A DNA stretch of 64,000 bases from Henricia sp. BOLD:AAB3569 (Eukaryota; Echinodermata; Asteroidea; Spinulosida; Echinasteridae), in contig JBBELK010000003.1 of the NCBI GenBank assembly GCA_037783545.1, positions 806,001 to 870,000 on the forward strand. Direction: 5' to 3'. The position numbers were made by a program, and so were the translations under genes. Of this stretch, positions 50,001 through 62,000 are shown piece after piece (position 1 is the stretch's first letter; each line of letters opens with the position of its first letter). The notes under the pieces were generated by a model. The model did not search any database, was not told the origin of the DNA, and worked only from the letters and a program-made list of their open reading frames with translations.

Positions 50001-53000
50001 GCACGATGTAGTTGTCTGCGTTTTGTAAACACCCATTCTTCTGAGCGCCTGCTTGGCGCTTGCGCAAACCGTGATCTGCCCTTTCAATTTGCATAAACAT
50101 CTGAGGAATTCCTGGATTTTATGCCAAACACGGCGGCGTGTACCTATCCTCGTATATGACGGAGGGGAAGTAAATATGAGGACAGGGAACAGTCTAATAA
50201 AATACGTGCCCAAAATACCAGAGATCCCAACATTTACGATTTAGGCGTAGTTTGTACAATTGTTTCAGCCAATGACGATCAGTATTGTATAGTATAATTC
50301 TAGAATGCATAGCTTTTAAATATTTTTTAAAATAGGGCTTGGGTGTTAAAGGCCCAGTGTATCATTTGCAATGACCCCAAAAAGTAATCGATGAGTTTAC
50401 AGGGGAAAGTTCTGAAAGTAAAGATTGAATTAATAGCAACTACCCAATGAAAGGTTTCCGCTCGAAATGATATAATTTTACCAGAAAATAATCCGTAAAG
50501 ATGAAATTATTTAGATCGTTTGCAAACGATTTACTTATTTTTGGTTCGCATCTACGCGGTCCAAAATGCATGGGCATGCGTGTGCATGTCCCAACGAAGT
50601 GCATTTTTATGGATCGCGCGCACACGCCGTGTATGATGTGCGCCACAGAGTGCATGACGCAAGCCACATAGTACCCGATCAACTGAGAACGAATATTTGA
50701 AACACCCCGCCAAGACCAGGAAAACGCATATGGATTTTTATGGTTTTTTTAAACGTGGTACATTTGACAAAGATAAAATTTCTTCGGATGAGTTTGTTGA
50801 TGTCTTTCTTTTGATTTATAATGGTTTTATTCGTATAATCGCTCAAAAACAGATCATCTACAGGGCCTTTAAGTTATAGAATGTTGTGTCCAAAGCAGGT
50901 TCCCCTGTGGAAAATTACTCTTTTTCAAATTGCAATGTTGGCATCTTTGAAATACCATCTATGGGAAGAAAAATGGAAATTTGGATGTGGAATCTCCAAT
51001 TTGGATGTGGAAGCAAATACATTGGTGTAATCATCACTGCACTGCTTCATGGAACCAGATAAATTAGTTTGACAATATTCTAAAAAATATGGGTAATTCC
51101 CAAAATTAGGGGTCCAAAAGTGTGACATGGTTTTTAAGATTTCCAATTATTTTTTAATGATTAAAAGTGGTTTCCCAGTAGAAAATAATTATTTTTATTT
51201 GTACAAATGCCACTCAAATTTAATGTTTGTGTGTAGATATTGCACCAAGGTTAATGTAAACTCATTCTACAGCCAATTTTCATTGGCGTAGGTAACCCGG
51301 GACACCAAACTCCTATTCAATACCATGGAACAAATTATAAGCCTTTATGGTCTTTTGTTTTGAATATTTTTCAGGAATCAGAAAACAAAATATTGAAGAA
51401 AATGAAGAAAAGGCCACAGTCTATTACTGAGAAGTTGTGGTCATAAGTGGTGATTTTTGAAGCAGAGAGTGTCGTACGTAACTGGGACACCAAACATTTA
51501 GGACCCCTTATTTTGGGAATTACCCATATACAGATTGAGAGCATGAAATGTCAGAATGGTATTAAATGAGAAAAATGATTTTTTTTTTCTTCATTTGCAG
51601 TACCAGACCCCTGTTCCAGTAACCCTTGTCATAACGAGGGCCAGTGCTTTACCAGTGGAATCGGCCCTGTCCATACATTTGTGTGTGTCTGTGAAGATGG
51701 CTATGGGGGAACACAATGCGAACAAGGTAAATATACCAGCCCTCAAAAACGTAACACATGTCTGGCAGACCTAACAAGGTCGCAAGCCTACACAATGCAT
51801 AGTTCCGACCTGTCAATCAACCAAACCCGCCGACCAATCACAACAGAGCTAGCAGACAGCGCCCACATAGGTCAAAGTGCATTGCCTCACGACAACATCA
51901 AGCGATATTTTGCCCATACGTTGTACGCGGTGTTCGGGGTGAATTTTTGGTTTTAAGGCCGGGCAATTCGCTGTTCAAAGGTAAGAAAGCGAATTGTTAT
52001 GAATATATGACATCTCTAAATCACTGGCTTTTACTAATTGCGTGCTACTGTCAAATCAGTGTGGTTTTTTTTAACCTTACTTCTACTTCAGAGACACTAA
52101 ACCCTGTTATTTGTCATTTAAACTGTATTATTAATTTTTTTAAAGTTTAATGAGTTGTATAAAATTCTAAAACGGATGTTTATTATTTTCTTTGCCTGTG
52201 CATGTAGTATTTAATCCGTGCAGAACCACTCCGTGTCTAAACAACGCTTTCTGCTACACCATTGGGTCTGCTTATGGCTGTGCATGTGTTGGTGGATGGT
52301 CGGGCACAAATTGTCAAATCGGTAAGTTCTTTCATTTGTACATTTCAGATTGGTGGTGTTTGTTACTTGCTAAGCATTGTGAAAACTAATTATTTTGTTT
52401 GTTTTTGTTTGTTTGTTTTTTTAATATAATTATTATTATTTTTATTTATTTATTTATTTATGCGCGAACGGCAAGATTAACGACACTCGGGTCAATAAGA
52501 GTATGCTCTCGCTACTCGCCGATAAATGGGGAGTGTGCTCTTACTCCTGACAAGTGTCATGAGATTTATACGAAGATGGGTGGGATTTTTGGTGAACGTG
52601 TCAACTGGATAACTGAAACAACAACTCACTAAGGTTTGTTTCAGACGGCATCAAAGGTTCTCACGACTTACGGTCTGTATTTTCTTCAGTTTCTTGTGAG
52701 CAGTGAAACAGCGTTTTTGTGTAGTCATGGCAGGAGACGGCCATCTTGACTGATGGCCATTCGGGCATGCGGACTGCGCACGCATTACTCCGGAGTAGCG
52801 AGAACTGCCCGCCTGACCGCAGCCTAGTAGTCTCGATTTAGAGGAGAAAACAGAATTTTAGGAATCATTTTTTGAATTTCACAAAGCAGACTGCTATTTT
52901 CTCTCTTTTATTTAGAACCAGATCCTTGCAACAGTTCCCCATGCCAAAACTCCGGGTTCTGCTTCAACAACATGGTTGGGTCTAACTTCCAGTATGTGTG

Positions 53001-56000
53001 CTACTGTCCAGTTGGATATCGTGGGCAGAACTGTGAATTGCCAGGTATGAAATTTTGTAGATTTTCCACAAAATTCATTTCTCAGTTTGATCAGTTTGTA
53101 TTCCCAATTTAGATTTATATTTGGAGCAGTAACAAATATTTGAGTACCAGGTTTACGATGGCACCATGTGTCGGAACTTTTTCTTTTAGAGCTTTTTGCA
53201 CTGTTAGATAATGCTGTAACCGAACAGACGAACCGAACGGGATTTTACCGAACTTGGCACTTCCGGACCGAACCGAACATTTCACTCAGTTCGGCTGTTC
53301 GGGAGTATTTTACTTTGGATTTCACATCTTACGTATTTTGTGAATGTGAAAGGCAGCTGGCTTCCTGAATGTCAAACCTGTGGTTGTGGCGAGGTGAAAT
53401 GGAAAATTAATGAAGTGATCGCGATCGTCGTTTGCATGCCGCAAGTAAGAGAGCAGAACACTAGATTGTACCGCCCGTAAACATCACTGATGCCCACCTT
53501 GGGCGACTAAGGTGCGAATTTTATGCAATTCCAAGTAAAAAGTAATGCATCAGGACATCCTGGACGTTGACAAGTACACCACTGCCAAAATTACTAAAGA
53601 ATTATAAGGGATGGCAAAGATTGAATAGGATATGCAAAACCTGGCGACAAAACTTGAAAAAGTTAGCCACACTTTTTCAAGTTTTGCTGCGCATGCGCAA
53701 ACCGTGACATAGCCCCTTTAAGACTTTATTTTTTGCCACCTCAAAAAGTGTGCCTTACAGCACTGTTTTACTATGAAAGGCAAGACCTAATTATAATCTG
53801 AATGGAAAATCAGTGTTTTTCTCAAACTTGTTCTATGCAGAATTAATCGCTCCATGCTCCAGTAATCCATGCGTCAATGGTGGCTCATGCTATAACGCTA
53901 TATCGGGGACATCATATAGATGCGACTGTCCAGATGGCTTTGCTGGAATCAACTGTCAAATTGGTATGTTGCTTTCTCATTGTGTAATTAATTAGATAAC
54001 ATTTCAGCCTCACTAAAGTCCCAGTCTTAATTCGTAGCATAAAAATTTGATGTAAAAAATAACTTGGGCATGAAAGGGTGCTCTTCAATACGCAAGCGAG
54101 GAACAAATTTGTTACACGAAATTCACCGCTCCATAGCAAGGCAGGGGATTTCGTGGCACCAATTTGTTCCTCATGCACGCATTGACGTGCACAAAAAAAA
54201 AAAAGTTGACAGGCTGGACACTTGGACGCTGATAATGGCCCCAAGCAGAAGTCAGAGCCATTTTCAGCATCCAAATCCCTCGCCGATCTTTTAAAGAAAA
54301 ATCATATTATAAATTTTGGAAACAAAAACTATTAATTTTCCCCGACGCGAGCCAAAGTGCATTCTCTCATCAGTTGCGTAACCCGCTGCTTAAAATGATT
54401 CTAACTGACTGCTCAACATCGGCCATCTCGGTGGTCCAGGGGTTAAGACTACTGCCTAGTATGCAGGAGGTTGTGGGTTCGAGTCCTACCTGATGTTTTT
54501 TTCTCAGTTATACAGTTATGTCGGGTATGGCAAAACAAACCCTAATAAACTTTTTTTTTTTTTTTTTTAGCCTTACTCAAGTCAACCTGATTTGCTGAGT
54601 GGATATATTTCATTTGTGCACATTTTTAAAAATTATTTTTCTCTTAGACACTACCAACCCATGTTTAACCAACCCCTGTGCTAATGGTGGATTCTGCTCC
54701 ACGGCTGCCAATGCACAAGGCTACCAGTGCACGTGTGTTAATGGCTTCAGCGGAAACAACTGTGAAATAAGTAAGAATTCTGAATATTCACTTCTCTGTA
54801 TTTCGTTTAAATTGTTTAAATATTTTGTCAAAATGTGTGGCAACTGCGTTTTAAGACTCTTGACGCCGGAGGACGTGTAATAGTGTAGTCGCAGAGGTAG
54901 TCGCAGAGGTAGTCGCAGAGGTAGTCGCAGAGGTAGTCGCAGAGGTAGTCGCAGAGGTAGTCGCAGAGGTGCTCGCAGAGGTGCTCGCAGAGGTGCTCGC
55001 AGAGGTGCTCGCAGAGGTGCTCGCAGAGGTGCTCGCAGAGGTGCTCGCAGAGGTGCTCGCAGAGGTGCTCGCAGAGGTGCTCGCAGAGGTGCTCGCAGAT
55101 GTGCTCGCAGAGGTGCTCGCAGAGGTAGTCGCAGAGGTGCTCGCAGAGGTGCTCGCAGAGGTAGTCGCAGAGGTAGTCGCAGAGGTAGTCGCAGAGGTAG
55201 TCGCAGAGGTAGTCGCAGAGGTGCTTTAAATAACAAGTTTGAGGTCGGCAATTCGGCCTCAAAAATCCCAGGTAGGTCGGGTTACCGTAAACACAGCATT
55301 TATTTTGTTTGGCCTTATCGTGTTAAATCCAACACTTATTTGGTTTGATTTAACACAACAAATAGATTTCAACACTTTAAGGAGTAGTCACTCACTGCAC
55401 GTTTTAATTGTATAATACATCTTGTGGCAAGGCTGACTGCACCAGCCTCCTTAAAGAGCCGCTGAGGCAGGGTGTACCACCCTCCCTGCTCTCCCTCTCT
55501 GCTCTCCTGCACTTCCAGGTCTGTTTGGGAGATGCGCATCTACAGAGGTCAGATCATCCCACACAGGTCTAATCAGGTTGAAAAGTTAACAAAATTGCTT
55601 TTCTGAGAGCCCTTTTCAGTCTCAGTCAATAATCTAGCCTTTTATTTAAGGCCTCACAGCTGGGTGAGTCGCGCGCCAGAACGAGAGCACCACCATGCGA
55701 CGAGGACGGGACGAGCAGCGCCAGCTGTGAGGCCTTTGCTGACCCGGAATTTTGCTACCTGAGAGGTAGCAAAATGCTAATGATCGTATGACACAGTGTG
55801 CGTGTTGCATTGAATAGCTAACAATGCGAGCTAATCAGGTTCGCACGCACCGGTTTGTAATCACGCGCGCGCGCTTTACATACAACGCGCGCACGCCAAC
55901 ACAAACATACATTCGCAGCACAATAACGCATGGATGAATAATGTAACAGGGGCTGTGTACATTATTAAATAATTATTCCGGGACAGCAAAGGCCTCACAG

Positions 56001-59000
56001 CTGGCGCTGCTCGTCGCATGGTGGCGCTCTCGTTCTGGCGAGCAACTCACCCAGCTGTGAGGCCTTAACAAAGGCTATCAATAATCTTAAAGGAGCATGT
56101 TCAGATCACATTTTTGACCCCCAAATTTTTCCCATGATTGTAAAGATTTTGATACCATATCATGCTTCATATTTTTCTCATTACTGTGGTTAAATTTTGT
56201 GCTCTCAATCCATATTTTCAAAGATATCGTCCAAAAACCACCAAAGTTTAGTAACTAATTTATCTGGTTCCATAAAGCAGTGCAGTAATTACACCAACCT
56301 TTTTGCTTCCACGTCCAAATTGAAGATTACAAATTTCCTGTTTTCTTCCCATAGATAGTATTTTGGGAGGTATTTTATATGGTTGTTAGGTTAGGACGAA
56401 ATCCATTTTTAAAAAAAAGGTCCTTTAATCACAAATTATCATTTTTTTTATTTTGTCAGTTCTCAGTCCATGTACCAGTTTTCCATGCCATAATGCAGGT
56501 CAGTGTCTGACCAATGGAGTCAATGGGTACATATGCCAGTGTGCTGTGGGCTATGGAGGAACAAACTGCCAGACAGGTATAGCATTTTGTCACTAACACA
56601 ACGAACTGACAAGTGCGGTTGTTGTGTGTCACTTCGTGGAATTGCACAATGGGGGGCCACACGTTTTCACGAATTGACATGCATGTGTGTGCACGCATCT
56701 TCGCACTCAACTCGATATGCTAAGGTTTTCGGTAGATTTGTTCGACAAACAAACATGGAAGATGGAAAAAGCCTTAAATGAAAAAAATCGCTCTCTTTAC
56801 CACTGTGTCTCATAGCTCAGCTGGTAGAGCATCTGCCCGGTGTGTCAGAGGTCATGGGGAAAACCTGAGGGAGTATACCACTGTGCCCTATAGCTCAGCT
56901 GGTAGAGCATCTGCCCGGTGTGTCAGAGGTCTTGAGAAAAACCTGAGGGAGTATACCACTGTGCCTCATAGCTTAGCTGGTAGAGCATCTGCATGGTGTG
57001 TCAGAGGTCTTGAGAATAACCTGAGGGAGTATACCACTGTGCCTCATAGCTTCACTGGTAGAGCATCCGCATTGTGTGTCAGAGGTCATGGGGAAAACCT
57101 GAGGGAGTATACCACTGTGCCTCATAGCTCAGCTGGTAGAGCATCTGCCTGGTGTGTCAGAGGTCTTGGGGGAAAACCTGAGGGAGTATACCACTGTGCC
57201 TCATAGCTTAGCTGGTAGAGCATCTGCATGGTGTCAGAGGTCATGGGGGAAACCTGAGGGAGTATAACACTGTGCCTCATAGCTCAGCTGGTAGAGCATC
57301 TGCCCGGTGTGTCAGGAGTTTTTGAGGAAACCTGAGGGAGTATACCATTTTGCCACATAGCTCAGCTGATAGAGCATCTTCCCGGTGTGTCAGAAGTTTT
57401 TGAGGAAACCTGAGGGAGTATACCACTGTGCCTAATAGCTCAGCTAGTAGAGCATCTGCCCGGTGTGTCAGAGGTCATTGGGGAAACCCTGAAGGAGTAT
57501 ACCACTGTGCCTCATAGCTCAGCTGGTAAAGCATCTGCTCAATGTGTCAGAGGTCTTGGGGAAAACCTGAGGGAGTATACCACCGTGCCTCATAGCTCAG
57601 CTGGTAGAGTATCTGTCTGGTGTGTCAGAGGTCATGGGGGAAACCCTGAGGGAGTATACCACTTTGCCTCATAGCTCCGGTGCAAAAGATGTTTCGGGTT
57701 TCGCCATTAATTTTTCTCAAATGACAGATTGCCATGTGCATCAGGATCTTGAGCGTATTTTTCTTTTTTTGCGACGCATACGGCTGTGCCGTATTTTCAA
57801 ACAAATTTTTAACAATATGCGGCTTTTTTGTGCGCGTGTTTAAAACATTTTCCATGATATGTGTACGCCTATTTGATGGCGTTTAAAGTTGGCCGTACAC
57901 CTTGCGTTTCGTCCGTGATCCGATCACGATAGCGCATGTTGTGCAGTCGCATCACAAGGTGTACGGGTTTTGCGATGCATTCTGATGGCGATGTGGTTAC
58001 GATTTTGTGTACTAGTCCGTTGCAACGCAATCGCAGAATTTCGAGCATGCTCGAAATCTGGCGTGTCTGTGCAATCGCAACGGCATCAGAACGCAAGGTG
58101 TACGACCGGCTTAATATGCAGTTGTATTTTCCTGTTGTGCAATTTCCTATGTCAATTGTGCAAACACACATCATCTTTTTTTATTACAGTGTTGGACCCT
58201 TGCACCAGTACCCCATGCCTGAACCAAGGGACATGTGCTAACCTTGGGACTGCCTATCAGTGTACATGCCAACAAGGATACTCAGGCAGTAACTGTCAAT
58301 TTGGTAAGTTTAGCAATTGCAGAATTCACAGAGGCCTTTAAATAAGGATATCTGGCCAAAGTATCAAAATGACTTCAACATTTTACAGATTTTGCATGGC
58401 AGCAACTAGCAACATTTTAAAGGAACGTGTCCAGGGGTCGATTTCACCAAACTCTTCCTAAATTAAGGTCTATAATAATAGGCATGCGATGGCCGGATCC
58501 TAGGGCTGCGATGGATCCTGGCTACGATTGGTGCTGCGGTGGATTTCACCAAACTTATCGTAAGCGTGATGCGTTCGATTGTCAATTAGGTATATTTGCA
58601 TATTTACTCCAAGGCTGTTTGCTGTGCTGAATTATGTTTTTAATAAAACGGTCGTCATCTACACAAGTTCAAAAAGAAAGTCTCCGTGTCCGTTCTGCGT
58701 AGTGCAAGCACGCGTGTTAAATGTGGCGCGCAGCTTACGGGATGCGTACTACACATTTCACGCAGTCACCAAACGTGTGACCACTTTTTGTTTTGCGCCT
58801 TTTTAAATCAAGCGTAGGACGTGTGTAAAACACAGTAGTATCATTCAAATTTTTATTCCACGCGTATACGTTGTTGTGGCCGACGTAGACCATGGATGGC
58901 CAACTGCAGGGTAGCTTCCATGTTTTTGCATGCAGCAAAAACATCAGACATGTCGGACACTGAACAGTTTTATAGCGACACTTTTTGTCACCTGCTAAAA

Positions 59001-62000
59001 TCATATGTACAACATTTTACATTTTCTCTTGTTTATATTGCTCAGCATAGAATCTATCACTGTCAGTGATTAGCCAAGGGGTATGGGATGATTGTAATGA
59101 GCTGCATGTAATGTCTGGATGTTGGCTTTAAAAAGGCCAGTGCAAAATGGGCATTTTAAGCAACATGCCACGATTGTCGGGGGATCAACGGCAGCGTGCC
59201 CTGGGCAAGCTGCAAGGCGGACTGAGCTGACGATGCAAGGCAGTATGCGCCGATGATGCACTGCCTGTATCCAAATCAATGGTGGCCACACACGCTATTG
59301 AAAGGGGACTGACATTACACCCTCTTCTGTTCTTTACTGTAGAACAATTACTGATGAGATGGTGTATCTTGGTCAAAAACTTGACATGTCATCAATAAAA
59401 TGCCAATGTTTCAATTGTTGGTTTGTTTTATTTTGAACTGTTACCACTTGTTTAAAATGTAATGAAATTGTAAGTTTCTTTTGCGTTTCAGTATATAAGC
59501 TACTTTATTTATAGTTTTATATAAAGATTTCCTTCCTAATTCTTTTACAGTTTCAATCCCACCCGATCCATGTGCGAGTCAGCCCTGCCTGAACGATGGC
59601 TTTTGCCAGGCTTCGTATCTCAACCAGGATTATACGTGTTACTGTAGGAATGGCTTCACTGGTGCCCAGTGCCAAACACGTAAGTACACATACATTACAT
59701 GTAATGTGACGTCTCCACATGGGTTAAATGTTAACCAGTTGACGCCAGGATTATTTTTGGCAAAAAATACTATTTATTTTAAAAAAGTAAACACAAATAC
59801 GGACCCTTGAGAGTCATTACTACATTCATTGTATTTATTTATTTATTTATTTATTCACCACATCCAATAGCGGAAGACCTGCCAATTACAGGAATTGGAT
59901 CAATTAACATAGATATTCAAATAACTATCAACTTCTAAGTTGAATTAGAAACGGCCAGAGACACCGGGGAAATCCCACCCCTTGCTCTTCACGAAAGAAT
60001 GTGCTGGGATCTTTAAAGTGCGTTACATGTAACACATTGGACCAAAATGCTTTACATCCCTTCTGAAGGACGGAACAATTGTGATTAAGTACCTTGCTCA
60101 AGAGCACAAGTGCCACAACCCGTCGCGGCTCAGAATCGAACCCACATTCTAGTACTGGCACAGGAACTTGAGTTCAACGCGCTAGACCGCCATAACACCA
60201 AAAGATCATACTTAGCAACACTCCGAAACGGCCACCACGGAGCGAGATTTGCTACACTGACAGGCCGTCCACAGCTGTCAAGTTCAAAACACAGTGTGTA
60301 CAAATGAATGGTGGACAATGGACGTGTTTAAACATCAACCATGGAAGACAGCGGCAAAGCTGACGTTTTAACTCGTCAACCGCCCCTATTACTATACTAA
60401 AAAGTTGGCCACTTAGAAATGTAAAGAGTTTTACACCGTAAAGAAATTTTGCAAAATATTTGTTATGTTCTCAGCACCAGTTGTAGGAAACCCGTGTTTG
60501 AGCTCCCCGTGCCAAAATGGTGGAGCCTGTTTCCGTAGCAACCACAGAGAGACCTATGTTTGCATTTGTGCAGATGGATTCGGCGGTGTCCAATGTGAAA
60601 ACGGTAATGTTTTTTCTTTTTTTTCCTGGGGGCGGTGTCTTTTTTTTCTTCTTCTTAATCTGTCAAAAGAAGCTTCATTTTGCAACTTGTAGGGTGAATT
60701 GCATGAAGCTTACAAGTGTCTTCCACCTAAACATCGAGATACATAGGTGGGTGGCGCCATTGGCAGCTGACGGCCAGAGACACCGGGGAATCCCTTTACT
60801 CTTTACAAAAGAGTGCCTCTGGGATCTTTTAAGTGCATTACACAACACTGGACCAACGGCTTTACATCCCTTCCAAATGATAGAGCAATTTTGATCAAGT
60901 GCCTTGCTCAGGGGCACAGGTACCATGGCTGGACGTTAAACCTAAGTACAATTTATGGGAGGAGGGATGCTAAAGCCCTCCCCCAAAGAACCATGTCAAC
61001 TTGTGACTGAATTGCAAAATTGCTTTTATATGTGACCTTTCACGACGAAATGAGCGTAAAGTCACACTCCACTATTTTCTATAACGACGATTCAAAGTCA
61101 AAAATTGAAGCGAGGTCAATTTTAGGGTTTTGTGATATTTGGAAAGAGTATAACTCTTATTCTATTTGATTCCAAATTGTTAGCGTCATCCAATAATTAA
61201 AAACATAATTTTCAGACCAATTTTGACGATAGCTTTCTTCGTGCCTCGTAAGAAAATTTTGTTTGCGATTTGTAAGATTTGTTTGAACACTACCACTTCT
61301 CCAAGCTGTGTTGCGTTGGGGAAATAGTTTTACCTTATGTGTTATATACCATTGGAAAGCTCTTTTTCTGCTGAATTCAAAAATACCAATATCTTAACTT
61401 TTGAACATTCCGACATTCATCCTATTTTGTGGTGACAAATCTATGCCCTTTATTTCTCGAGAATATGCAACATGCTGCGAGTTTTATCGCACGGCTAAGC
61501 AATGTGTGCGTAGACTTTCCTCTATGATACACACCGAAAGTAGCCTTTCTGCGCCCATATTGCAGGGATGTGTTTGTTCCGGTTTTTCCCAGAACTTTCT
61601 TTTGTCTCAAAGATTATTCCGGGAAAAACCAGAACAAATCACATCCCTGATATTGTGAATCGCCCTGTGCACAATGTCCGGAATCTATTTGTTTTTTCTT
61701 TCCATTTTTGTCAGACGTTGTACCTGACGATCCCTGTCAGAGTTCCCCATGCCAAAATTTTTTAAAAATTCCGACTTTCAGCTCATTTTGTAGTGACGGG
61801 TTCACATATTAGAAATTGAAATTAAATTTCCAACTTAAGGCAGTTTTACATTTCTTAGTTCTTTTTTGTTTTCTTACCAACAGAAGATGCTCAGAACCCC
61901 TGCGACCCCTCCCCGTGCCTCAATGGTGGGGTCTGCTTTTCCCTGAGAAATATCACCTATCTATGCGACTGCCCCGACAAGTACATTGGGTCAAACTGCA

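Noticed and set aside
54721..55262. ORFs of 176 and 144 aa with LCEHLCEH- or [12 protein letters not shown] periodicity
   Set aside because: Products of the 12-bp minisatellite on both strands.
56778..57206. 142-aa ORF with a repeated [13 protein letters not shown] motif
   Set aside because: Translation of the 78-bp tRNA-like array, which happens to be a multiple of three.
56800..57684. Cluster of true tRNA genes
   Set aside because: A boxes are good but no unit has a B box or a full cloverleaf.
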